Shown in pieces: positions 36,728-45,614 of a DNA stretch of 64,000 bases. Within the stretch, counting starts at the first letter, position 1, and every line of letters begins with the position of its first letter. Origin of the DNA: Sphingomonadaceae bacterium. GTDB taxonomy: Bacteria; Pseudomonadota; Alphaproteobacteria; Sphingomonadales; Sphingomonadaceae. The DNA is taken from positions 26,282 through 90,281 of the forward strand of contig JAFAZF010000028.1 in assembly GCA_019239915.1 (NCBI GenBank), given 5' to 3'. Below the pieces are notes generated by a model, which saw nothing but the letters and a program-made list of their open reading frames with translations, made no database searches and was not told the origin of the DNA. A program made the translations under genes and the position numbers.

Positions 36728-37903
36728 TCAGGCTTGTCCGCCGCCTTCCAGCTCGACGTCGAAATGGCGGATGTAGCGGGCGAAACGTTCGTGGACCTCG
36801 GTCTGGCTGAAGCCGAAATCGGCAAGCTTGTAAACGTGCTTGCCATGCTTGCCCTTGCGGTTCCGCCGCGCGAAATCCTCCATCCGCAAGATCGCGCCTT
36901 CCGAGACGGCGAGACCGAAACGGTCGTGGATCCCGCGCACCACGGCGATCGGATCGCGCTCGAGATCGAGATAGCGGATGTCGTGAAAATGGCTGTTCAC
37001 CGCCGGATCCTGCCGCAGTTCGATCATCCGCTCCATCGAGGCGGCAAAATTATCGAGAAACGCCGACATGAAGCTGCGGTCCATCTCCAGGGGCGTGTCG
37101 CTGTACTGCATGTGGTGCGCCGCGAGCAGGCTGAGCACCGAAGCCACGACCTTGGACGGATCGCGGTGGTGGATGACGAAATTGGCGTCGGGATACACCT
37201 CCAGGAAGTCGCGCAGATAGATGATGTGCTCGGGCGACTTCAGCGTCCAGCGGCGGATGTCTGAGCCGAGCTGGAGCGCCTGGAGCAGGCGCCGGTGCAT
37301 GCGATAATTGGGCAGGTAGCGCTGCCCGGCGAGATATTTCGAATAGGAGGGCACGCTCCAGAAGGCGGGGAAGTTGATCGAGAGGAATTGATATTCGCCG
37401 AGCCAGCCATCCTCCTCGGCATTGAGCGCGCCATATTCGTGGCGGAGCTGGATCTCAGGCGCGAGGAAGCCTTCCTCCTCGAGCTGGCGATGCGCGGCGG
37501 CCATTTGCGGCTCGTGATCGATGGCGGGGTCGTTGGGCGGCGGCGAGGGCCGGAGCATCTGCCAGCCGCGCGGCGAGAGATTGCCGGGATCCTGAGCCAT
37601 CAGCGAATTGAGGAAGGAGGTGCCGGCACGCGGCAGCCCGGTCATTACCAGCGGCGCGCGAATCGCCTGCGCGGCGATCTCCGGCCGGCGCGCGCGATCG
37701 TGATACACGCGCAGGCGCTGGCGCAGGAGATTGTCGAGCCGCAGCCGCGCGCGGGCCGCACCGCGGTCGCTGAGGCTGGTCTCGCGATCGAGCGAGCGAA
37801 CAAGAATGGTGAGCGGCTCGCGAAAATCCTCGTCGCCCCAATCCGAAAGGCCGGTATCGCGCTCGGCCGCAGTCATCATGTCCCGCAGGTCGAATCCCGC
37901 CAT
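36728..37903 (-). CDS. Sulfotransferase family protein
   Basis: PAPS-binding LVMTGLPRAGTSFLNSLMAQDP, LKSPEHIIYLRDFLEVYPDANFVIHHRDP. Confidence 0.85.
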   Translation of the reverse strand: MAGFDLRDMMTAAERDTGLSDWGDEDFREPLTILVRSLDRETSLSDRGAARARLRLDNLLRQRLRVYHDRARRPEIAAQAIRAPLVMTGLPRAGTSFLNSLMAQDPGNLSPRGWQMLRPSPPPNDPAIDHEPQMAAAHRQLEEEGFLAPEIQLRHEYGALNAEEDGWLGEYQFLSINFPAFWSVPSYSKYLAGQRYLPNYRMHRRLLQALQLGSDIRRWTLKSPEHIIYLRDFLEVYPDANFVIHHRDPSKVVASVLSLLAAHHMQYSDTPLEMDRSFMSAFLDNFAASMERMIELRQDPAVNSHFHDIRYLDLERDPIAVVRGIHDRFGLAVSEGAILRMEDFARRNRKGKHGKHVYKLADFGFSQTEVHERFARYIRHFDVELEGGGQA

Positions 37904-38054
37904 CCGCCCCTGATCCTCTCGCCGATCGCGTCCCCGCGCGAATCATCTCTCGGCAGCACCCGTCATCGCGCGCGGCGGCGGACGGCGGCAATGCGACGCA
38001 CGCTCACAAGGGGTGCGCCAAGGCCGAAGCCGCCGGCTCGTCTAGGCGTCGCGG

Positions 38055-39200
38055 TCAGCCCAGTAGCCGGCCGAGGCGGTCGACCGCGTCGTCCAGTACG
38101 GGATCGGGCTTGGCGAAGCAGAGGCGTATGATGCCGCTCGCCGCCGCATCGGCGTAGAAGCTCGAGACCGGAATGGCGGCGACGCCTGCTTCACGCACGG
38201 CGCGTAGGCAGAAGGCGCGATACGGTATGGCGACGCCGGAGCGGGCGAGATCGACGCAAAGGAAATAGGTGCCCTCGCTTTCGAGCGGATGATAGCCGGC
38301 CGACCGCAGACGGTCGGCGAGGTGGTCGCGCGAGCGCGCGTAGCCAGCGCGCATCTCCCGGAAATAGGCATCGGGCTTGGCGAGGCCGTAGGCGACCGCC
38401 GCCTGCAGTGCGGGCAGGGTCGTGAAAGTGAGGAACTGATGCGCCCGCGCGATCGGACCCAGCAGCGCCGGTGCGGCGAAGACGAAGCCGACCTTCCAGC
38501 CGGTCATCGAGAAGATCTTGCCCGCCGAACCGATCTTCACCGCGCGATCGGCCATGCCCGGCTCGGCGATGAGCGGGCGGTGGGTGCGATCGTCGAACAG
38601 GACATGCTCCCAGACCTCGTCGCAGATCGCGATCGTGCCGTGCGAACGGCAGGCGTCGGCGAGCAGCGCAACCTCCTCGGCATCGAACACGCGTGCGGCC
38701 GGATTGAGCGGATTGTTGAAGATGACGAGCTTCGGACGGCCGGCGAAGGCGCGCGCGACCGCGTCGGCCTCCAGCCGCCAGCCGGGTGGCCGCAGCGTGA
38801 GATAGCGCGGCACGCCGCCGGCGCGCAGCACCAGCGGCAGATAGGCATCGTACATCGGCTGGATCAGCAGCACCTCGTCGCCGGGAGACACGAGCGCGAA
38901 AATCGCGGCGGCCAGCGCCTCGGTGGCGCCCGAGGTGACGAGCACGTCCTCCGCGGTGAAGTCGAGCGCCTGGTGACGGCGATAATGATCGGCGACGGCG
39001 CCGCGCAGCGCGGGCACGCCCATCATCGGCGGATATTGGTTCGGCCCTGCGAGGAGCGCCTCCGCGGCGGCACGGCGAATGTCCTCCGGCCCCTCCGTTT
39101 CGGGAAAGCCCTGGCCGAGGTTGATCGCGCCGTGCGCGCGAGCGAGCGCCGACATCTCCTCGAAGATGGTGGTGCCGAGGCCAGCGAAGATCGGGTTCAT
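38055..39200 (-). CDS. PLP-dependent class I/II aminotransferase (methionine aminotransferase-like)
   Basis: GAINLGQGFPETEGPEDI, VTSGATEALAAAIFALVSPGDEVLLIQPMYDAY, GSAGKIFSMTGWKVGF. Confidence 0.9.
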   Translation of the reverse strand: MNPIFAGLGTTIFEEMSALARAHGAINLGQGFPETEGPEDIRRAAAEALLAGPNQYPPMMGVPALRGAVADHYRRHQALDFTAEDVLVTSGATEALAAAIFALVSPGDEVLLIQPMYDAYLPLVLRAGGVPRYLTLRPPGWRLEADAVARAFAGRPKLVIFNNPLNPAARVFDAEEVALLADACRSHGTIAICDEVWEHVLFDDRTHRPLIAEPGMADRAVKIGSAGKIFSMTGWKVGFVFAAPALLGPIARAHQFLTFTTLPALQAAVAYGLAKPDAYFREMRAGYARSRDHLADRLRSAGYHPLESEGTYFLCVDLARSGVAIPYRAFCLRAVREAGVAAIPVSSFYADAAASGIIRLCFAKPDPVLDDAVDRLGRLLG

Positions 39201-39295
39201 GGCGCGCGGTAATCCTGCTTCGCGGTTCTAAAGCAAATCTGGCGTGTCATAGCCGAGTGGCGGACTAGGGTAGCCGGTCAGCAAGGAGATCGCTC

Positions 39296-39928
39296 ATGGC
39301 GCTCAATCTCGGCGATACCGCTCCCGATTTCACGCAGGATTCCACCGAAGGTCCGCTCAGCTTCCACGCCTGGGCCGGCGATAGCTGGGTCGTGCTCTTC
39401 TCGCACCCGAAGGATTTCACGCCGGTCTGCACCACCGAGCTCGGCGCGGTGGCGAAGCTCAAGCCGGAGTTCGACAAGCGCAACGTCAAGGTGATCGGCC
39501 TCTCGGTCGATCCGGCGACCAGCCACGCCGAATGGGCGAAGGACATCGCCGACACGCAGGGCCATGCGCTCAACTTCCCGCTGATCGCCGATCACGACCG
39601 CAAGGTCGCCGATCTCTACGGCATGATCCACCCCAACGCATCGGACACCCTGACCGTGCGCTCGGTTTTCGTGATCGATCCGGCCAAGAAGCTGCGGCTG
39701 TCGCTCACCTATCCGGCCTCGACCGGGCGCAACTTCGACGAGCTGCTGCGGGTGATCGACAGCCTCCAGCTGACCGATCGCCACAAGGTCGCGACCCCGG
39801 CCGATTGGAAGCAGGGCGAGGACGTCATCATCGTTCCGTCGGTCTCGGACGAGGATGCGCGCAAACTGTTTCCGCAAGGCTGGAAGGCGGAGCGGCCCTA
39901 CCTGCGCAAAATCGCGCAGCCGAGCTGA
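39296..39928 (+). CDS. 1-Cys-type peroxiredoxin
   Basis: LFSHPKDFTPVCTTELG, Prx6-like length (210 aa). Confidence 0.92.
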   Translation: MALNLGDTAPDFTQDSTEGPLSFHAWAGDSWVVLFSHPKDFTPVCTTELGAVAKLKPEFDKRNVKVIGLSVDPATSHAEWAKDIADTQGHALNFPLIADHDRKVADLYGMIHPNASDTLTVRSVFVIDPAKKLRLSLTYPASTGRNFDELLRVIDSLQLTDRHKVATPADWKQGEDVIIVPSVSDEDARKLFPQGWKAERPYLRKIAQPS

Positions 39929-40070
39929 GGCTCCGGTCGTCTTGCCGGGCGCCGGCAAGCTGCGGAGACCATAGTGGGGCGAGGGATCGGCGGCGGCGCT
40001 TCGAGGGGGAGGCTTTGCAGGCGGGCGGGGCGCGCCTATCTCGATCCGACAATCACGTCAGGGACCGCGA

Positions 40071-41042
40071 ATGACCGCCACGCACAGCACGCGCATGCTT
40101 ATCCTCGGCTCAGGTCCGGCCGGGCTGTCGGCGGCGATCTATGCGGCGCGTGCCGGCATGGCGCCGATCGTCGTGCAGGGGATCCAGCCCGGCGGCCAGC
40201 TCACCACCACCACCGACGTCGAGAATTATCCCGGCTTTCGCCACGTCATCCAGGGGCCGTGGCTGATGGAGGAGATGCAGGCGCAGGCCGAGCATGTCGG
40301 CGCGCAGATGATGTGGGACACGATTGTCGAGGTCGACCTCTCCGACCGCCCATTCCGGCTGATCGGCGATGGCGGCACCAAATATATCGCCGATACGCTC
40401 GTCATCGCCACCGGCGCGCAGGCGAAGTGGCTGGGGCTGGAGAGCGAGACGCGGCTGCGCGGCCAGGGCGTCTCGGCCTGCGCCACCTGTGACGGCTTCT
40501 TCTTCCGCGGCAAGAAGGTGGCCGTGATCGGCGGCGGCAACACCGCGGTCGAGGAGGCGCTGTACCTCACCAACCACAGCCACGACGTGACGCTGATCCA
40601 TCGCCGCGATTCGCTTCGCGCGGAGAAGATCCTGCAGGAGCGGCTGTTCAAGCATCGCGGCATCAAGGTGCTGTGGAACAAGGCGGTCGACGAGTTCGTC
40701 GGCGGCGAGGGCAATCAGGGGCTGGTCGGCCTCAAGCTCAAGGACACGCGCACCGGCGAGACCAGCACGCTCGACGTCGAAGGCGGGTTCGTCGCGATCG
40801 GGCATCATCCGGCGACCGAGCTGTTCGCCGGCCATCTCGAGCTCGACGAGGATCATTATATCAAGGTCACCCCAGGCACGACGCACACCAGCGTGCCCGG
40901 CGTGTTCGCCTGCGGCGACGTCATGGACAAGGTCTATCGCCAGGCGATCACTGCCGCGGGCACCGGCTGCATGGCCGCGCTCGATGCTGAGCGGTTCCTC
41001 GCGGAGGAGGATTTCGAGGTCGAGGCGCAAGCGGCGGAGTGA
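40071..41042 (+). CDS. trxB: Thioredoxin reductase
   Basis: GSGPAGLSAAIYAARA, GVSACATCDGFFFRGK, GVFACGDVMD. Confidence 0.97.
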   Translation: MTATHSTRMLILGSGPAGLSAAIYAARAGMAPIVVQGIQPGGQLTTTTDVENYPGFRHVIQGPWLMEEMQAQAEHVGAQMMWDTIVEVDLSDRPFRLIGDGGTKYIADTLVIATGAQAKWLGLESETRLRGQGVSACATCDGFFFRGKKVAVIGGGNTAVEEALYLTNHSHDVTLIHRRDSLRAEKILQERLFKHRGIKVLWNKAVDEFVGGEGNQGLVGLKLKDTRTGETSTLDVEGGFVAIGHHPATELFAGHLELDEDHYIKVTPGTTHTSVPGVFACGDVMDKVYRQAITAAGTGCMAALDAERFLAEEDFEVEAQAAE

Positions 41043-41066
41043 TCCGCACCTGCGATCAACCTACTT

Positions 41067-41169
41067 CCGTTCGCCCTGAGGAGCCATTGAGCTTGTCGAA
41101 ATGGCGTCTCGAAGGGCGCCTTTCGAGACGGGGCTTCGACTGCGCTCACCCCCTCCTCAGGACGAACGG
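41067..41169. repeat. Family-A palindromic repeat, overlaps the 3' end of exosortase hydrolase 1
   Basis: ccgttcgccctgagg...cttcgactgcgctcaccccctcctcaggacgaacgg. Confidence 0.8.
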
Positions 41170-41927
41170 GTCCTTTGTTGGCCGAGAGCATGCAAGACCG
41201 CCTCCACCAGCGCCGCGAAAGCGTCCTCGCCCGCGAAACTGTGCGAGGCGCTCTCGATCCGGGTGATCGGCAGCCGATCCTCGAGGAAGGGAAGCGCAGC
41301 GATCGCGGTCGCGTCGCCAGTCGCGATGATCGCCGTCGCCGGCTTCCCGGCGAGCGCCTGCGCGACGCGCTGCCCCAGGGCGCCGGCCTCCCGCCGGCCG
41401 ATCCGCACGAGACCGCGTGCGGCCTTCGCATAGTCGATCCGGCCGGTCAGCGCGCGCCGCCATGCCGAGGCGCTGGTCAGGCGAGCGCGGTAACGGTGGC
41501 GGATCGCGGCGGCGGGAGGCAGGTCGTCGCTCGGTTCCGTCAGCCAGGGGTTAGCGAGGATGAGGCCATCGAGCTGCGGCGCGAAGAGCGCGAGCGCGGT
41601 GGCGCCATCGCAGAGGCCGAAGCCGGTCACGCGGTCGACCCGCGGGCAGAGCCGCCGGAATTCGGCGAGCGCGGCGGCGATGTCCGGCCCGCTCGCTGTA
41701 TAGCCCGCATCCTCGCCGTCGCTGTCGCCGACGCCGCGGCGATCGAAACGGAAGACCGGATAGCCGCGCGCCGCGAGCGCCTGTGCGAGCCGTGCGAACA
41801 GGCGGTGCGAGCCCCAGCGCACGTCGCTGCCGCCGCCGACGATCAGCAGGCCGTGCGCGCCGTCAGCCTCGTCGAGCGCGCCGACCAGCGCCTCACCCGC
41901 ACAATCGAAGGTGATCGGGCGCCTCAT
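41157..41927 (-). CDS. Exosortase A system-associated hydrolase 1 (alpha/beta hydrolase)
   Basis: GLLIVGGGSDVRWGSHRLFARLAQALAARGYPVFRFDRRGVGDSDGE, GFGLCDGATAL nucleophile-elbow-like region. Confidence 0.85.
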   Translation of the reverse strand: MRRPITFDCAGEALVGALDEADGAHGLLIVGGGSDVRWGSHRLFARLAQALAARGYPVFRFDRRGVGDSDGEDAGYTASGPDIAAALAEFRRLCPRVDRVTGFGLCDGATALALFAPQLDGLILANPWLTEPSDDLPPAAAIRHRYRARLTSASAWRRALTGRIDYAKAARGLVRIGRREAGALGQRVAQALAGKPATAIIATGDATAIAALPFLEDRLPITRIESASHSFAGEDAFAALVEAVLHALGQQRTRSS

Positions 41928-42559
41928 CGGCCGAGCCAGCCGGCGATATCATCGACCAGCGCGGCGGCGAGCGCGGCATCGCGCACCGGCTCGCTGCGTC
42001 GCCACGGCGGCGAGGCGCCGATCAGCCGGTCGGCCTCACCGGCGTTCAGCCGGATCGTGCGCGCCGCGCCGAGCGGCACGGCACCCGAGAGTGCGGCGAT
42101 AAGCGCAGCATCAGCGGCATAGCCGGCGAGCGGCACGCGCGTTTCGCCGGTCTCACGCTCGAGATCGCGGACCACCGCCGCGCCCGCAACCGGGGATAGC
42201 CGCCAGCGCGGCGCCGCGATCGCATCGTCGAGCAAGCAGCCGCCGCGCAGGGCGACGACGCCGTCGATCGCGCCGACCGCCACAGCCGCATCCTGCGCCG
42301 CGCGGCGCCAGTCGATGAAGCGCACCGTCTCCAGTGCGCGCTCGCTTTCGCCGGTGCCGGGCAGATCGACGAGGAAGCTGGCGATGCCGGCGTCGGCGAG
42401 GCCGCGCTGAAGATCGGCAAGGAGCGCGCGCGTGCGGTTCATCTCCTCGAACAGCGGCTGCAGGATCAGGAGGCGGGCCACGTTCTCGGCGGGACCTCGG
42501 GCCAGCATCCATTCGCGCGCGCCGCCTGTTTCGTAGGCGACGAAGCGCGGTGCGCTCAC
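41924..42559 (-). CDS. Exosortase A system-associated hydrolase 2
   Basis: LLILQPLFEEMNRTRALLADLQRGLADAGIASFLVDLPGTGES; adjacent to hydrolase 1. Confidence 0.8.
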   Translation of the reverse strand: MSAPRFVAYETGGAREWMLARGPAENVARLLILQPLFEEMNRTRALLADLQRGLADAGIASFLVDLPGTGESERALETVRFIDWRRAAQDAAVAVGAIDGVVALRGGCLLDDAIAAPRWRLSPVAGAAVVRDLERETGETRVPLAGYAADAALIAALSGAVPLGAARTIRLNAGEADRLIGASPPWRRSEPVRDAALAAALVDDIAGWLGR

Positions 42560-42846
42560 GCCTGCGCCTTGCTTCGCACGAATCCGAGCAGATGGCCGAA
42601 CGTGTCGAGCATCGAGCCGTCGACCTCGTCGTCCTCGATGCGGATGCCGAGCCGTTCCTCGAGCTCGCCGAGCAGGTTGACGACGCTCATCGAATCGAGC
42701 TCGGGCATCGCGCCGAACAGCGGCGTCATCTCGTCGAGCGTCGCGGCACGCTCCTCGGAGAGGCCGAGCACGTCGCGCAACACCGCGCGCAGCGTCGCGT
42801 CGATGGCGACCTGATCGTCGTCGGCGGGAAGGGGAGGCTTGGTCAT
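42556..42846 (-). CDS. Acyl carrier protein (XrtA-locus associated)
   Basis: FGAMPELDSMSVVNLLGELEERLGIRIEDDEVDGSMLDTFGHLL; DSM phosphopantetheine site. Confidence 0.88.
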   Translation of the reverse strand: MTKPPLPADDDQVAIDATLRAVLRDVLGLSEERAATLDEMTPLFGAMPELDSMSVVNLLGELEERLGIRIEDDEVDGSMLDTFGHLLGFVRSKAQA

Positions 42847-42886
42847 AGTGTCCTCGCTAGAGCCGATCTCATCAAAAAGAAAAGCC

Positions 42887-42953
42887 CCGTTCGTGCCGAG
42901 CGCAGTCGAGGCACGCTTGCGGCACGTCCCTCGACTGCGCTCGGGACGAACGG
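42887..42953. repeat. Family-A palindromic repeat immediately upstream of the ACP gene
   Basis: ccgttcgtgccgagcgcagtcgaggcacgcttgcggcacgtccctcgactgcgctcgggacgaacgg. Confidence 0.9.
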
Positions 42954-42968
42954 ACCGGCTCCGGCCGA

Positions 42969-44000
42969 TCATGCATTGGAGCGAAAACGGCGGGCAAGCG
43001 CCTTGACTCCGGCGCGGGCGGCGCCGGCGAGCCCGCGCGGGGACTTGGGATCGAAGAGTTCGAGCCGGTAGAGCGGCCGGCGCCGGTCCATCCAGTCGGC
43101 CTTGTAGGCGTCGTCGCCGGTGCCATAGTCGATCAGCGTCGGGCGATCGCGATCAAGGACATGCGCGAACATCGCGGCGGAGAGTTGCGTGCCCGGCGAA
43201 ATGTCGCGGGCATGCGTGTCGTAGGCGAGCTTGTGGATCGTGGCGTGGCCGTTCTCGACCAGCCAGAGCTGCGCCGCCACCGGCCGCCCTTCGTAGCGGC
43301 CGATGCCGAGCCGGAGCGTGCCCGCCGCACCTTCCTGTTCGGCGAGCGCGCGCAGGAAGGCGGGGGCGCCTTCGTCGGGCTTCCAGCTCGCGGCGTAGAC
43401 GGCCTCGTAAGCGTCCCAAGCCTCCGGCTCGAAGCGATCGCAGATGGCGAGATCGAGCGGCGCACGAGCGCGGCGGCGCGCGAGGGTGCTGCGCAGCTTG
43501 CCCGGTCGGGATTGCCAATAGCGGGTGAAGTCGAGCCCGTCGGTATCGGCGATCCAGTTGCCGCTCGTCTCGCTGCGCGTTGCGATCCAGCCGGCGGCGC
43601 GGAAGGCGGTCTGCGTCGTGTCGGCATCCGCGGCCAGCATCGGTTTCAGCTCGAGCCGTGCGAACCGGCCGCGCAGCGCCCGCGCGAGCGCGATCCGGGC
43701 ATCGTCGCCGGCCGCACCGGTGACGACCGGCCGGAAGGCGAGCGTGTACCAGCGCGCGAACGCTTCCGCGCTGTTGCCGCGATCGTCGAGGAACAGCCAG
43801 GCGGCGCCGTCCGCTGTGCGAGCACGGGCTATGACGGGCTTCGCGTCGGGCAGCACGTGGCGCGCGGTAAGGCGCAGCCAGTCGGCGCGGTCGTAGAGCC
43901 GCGGCTGGGCCGAACGCTCCAGCGCGTCGCCGGCATCGACGATCGCGGCATCGATGCCGTCGAACAGCGCCACATCGAACGGTTTCGCCGCGCCCGGCAT
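42969..44000 (-). CDS. FemAB/GNAT-like N-acyltransferase, XrtA-locus associated
   Basis: RARAPLDLAICDRFEPEAWDAYEAVYAASWKPDEGAPAFLRALAEQ..., HKLAYDTHARDISPGTQLSAAMFAHVLD, acetyltransferase_6-like. Confidence 0.75.
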   Translation of the reverse strand: MPGAAKPFDVALFDGIDAAIVDAGDALERSAQPRLYDRADWLRLTARHVLPDAKPVIARARTADGAAWLFLDDRGNSAEAFARWYTLAFRPVVTGAAGDDARIALARALRGRFARLELKPMLAADADTTQTAFRAAGWIATRSETSGNWIADTDGLDFTRYWQSRPGKLRSTLARRRARAPLDLAICDRFEPEAWDAYEAVYAASWKPDEGAPAFLRALAEQEGAAGTLRLGIGRYEGRPVAAQLWLVENGHATIHKLAYDTHARDISPGTQLSAAMFAHVLDRDRPTLIDYGTGDDAYKADWMDRRRPLYRLELFDPKSPRGLAGAARAGVKALARRFRSNA

Positions 44001-44090
44001 CGCGCTATCTCCGCCCGCATGAGCCTGCTGCCCGCTGTGGCGCGAACAGGAGCCCGCGTGCAACCCCAGCGCTTAGACGATGCTCGTGCC

Positions 44091-45614
44091 ATGCCCGATC
44101 CCACGCCACCCAATCCCGTCGCGGAGCGCCTCGATCGGCTGGCGTTGCGCGGCGCGCGCGCTGCGCCGGCGCTGATCGACGGCGCCGGCACGCTCGATCA
44201 TGCCGGGCTCGATGCCGCGATCGGCGCGGCGGCGGCGTGGCTCGCCGCCTGCGCCGGGCCGGGTGATCGCATCGCGAGCTGGCTGCCCAAGACGCGCGCG
44301 GCCTGCATCCTGCCGCTCGCCTGCGCGCGTGCCGGGCTCGTCCACGTGCCGATCAATCCGCTGCTGCGCCGTGCGCAGGTCGCGCACATCCTCGCCGATT
44401 GCGAGCCGCGGCTGCTGATCTCACAGGCTGCCCGGCTCGCGATGCTGACGGCGGACGACCTCCCCGCAGGCTGCGCGGCGTCGGACGAGAGCGCGCTGCC
44501 GCTGGCAGGGAAGGGATTGCCGGCCTCGCAGGGTGATGCGGGTGCGCTCGCCGCGATCCTCTACACCTCGGGATCGACCGGTCGGCCGAAGGGCGTGATG
44601 CTGAGCCACGCCAATCTCTGGCTCGGCGCGATCTCGGTCTCGCATTATCTTGCCTTCGGTCCGACGACGCGGACGCTTTGCGCGCTGCCGTTGAGCTTCG
44701 ATGCCGGGCTCAACCAGATGCTGGCGACATGGAGCGCCGGCGGCGCCGCGGTGCCGCTCGATTATCTAATGCCGAAGGACGTCGTGCGCGCGGTCGCGCG
44801 GCACCGAATCACCGCGCTTTGCGGCGTTCCGCCGCTGTGGATCCAGCTCGTCGAGGCCGATTGGCCCGAGGAGGCGCGATCGTCGCTGCGCTGCCTGGCG
44901 ACCACGGGCGGGCGGCTGCCGGTGCCGATCGTGCGGCGGCTGCGCGCGCTGTTCCCGGATGCGGCGCTGCATCTGATGTATGGCCTCACAGAGGCGTTCC
45001 GCTCGGCTTCGCTCGATCCCGCGCTGGTCGACGCGCATCCGGAGTCGGTCGGCCGCGCGATCCCCTTCGCCGAGGTGCTGGTGCTGCGCCCCGACGGGAC
45101 GCTCGCGGCTGCCGACGAGCCGGGCGAACTGGTCCATGCCGGGCCGCTGGTCGCGCAGGGCTATTGGCGCGATCCCGAGCGAACGGCGGCGCGCTTCCGG
45201 CCGGCGCCGGCGGCGTCGGGCGAAGGCGGCGTCGCGGTGTGGTCCGGCGATACGGTGGCGCGCGACGCATCTGGGCTGCTGCGCTTCGTCGGGCGCGACG
45301 ACGAGATGATCAAGGTTTCGGGCAACCGCCTGTCGCCGACCGAGATCGAGGAGATGGCGGTGGCCTCCGGCGCGGCGGCGGAAGCGGTCGCGCTCGGCGT
45401 CGCCGACGAACGCCTGGGGCAGGCGGTGCTGCTCGTCGCGCGGCCGGTAGCTGGTCTGGCGGTGGCGGACGCGGAAGCGCGGCTTACCGACTGGTTCCGC
45501 CGCGAGGCGCCGGCGTGGATGCATCCGCGCCGGATCGTGTGGCGCGAGGCGCTGCCGCGTACGCCCAACGGCAAGCTCGATCGCGTCGCGTTGCGTGCGG
45601 AGCTCGTGTCGTGA
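44091..45614 (+). CDS. Acyl-CoA/ACP ligase (AMP-dependent), exosortase A system-associated
   Basis: AAILYTSGSTGRPKGVMLSHANL, LMYGLTEAFRS, DEMIKVSGNRLSPTEIE, LPRTPNGKLDR. Confidence 0.92.
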   Translation: MPDPTPPNPVAERLDRLALRGARAAPALIDGAGTLDHAGLDAAIGAAAAWLAACAGPGDRIASWLPKTRAACILPLACARAGLVHVPINPLLRRAQVAHILADCEPRLLISQAARLAMLTADDLPAGCAASDESALPLAGKGLPASQGDAGALAAILYTSGSTGRPKGVMLSHANLWLGAISVSHYLAFGPTTRTLCALPLSFDAGLNQMLATWSAGGAAVPLDYLMPKDVVRAVARHRITALCGVPPLWIQLVEADWPEEARSSLRCLATTGGRLPVPIVRRLRALFPDAALHLMYGLTEAFRSASLDPALVDAHPESVGRAIPFAEVLVLRPDGTLAAADEPGELVHAGPLVAQGYWRDPERTAARFRPAPAASGEGGVAVWSGDTVARDASGLLRFVGRDDEMIKVSGNRLSPTEIEEMAVASGAAAEAVALGVADERLGQAVLLVARPVAGLAVADAEARLTDWFRREAPAWMHPRRIVWREALPRTPNGKLDRVALRAELVS

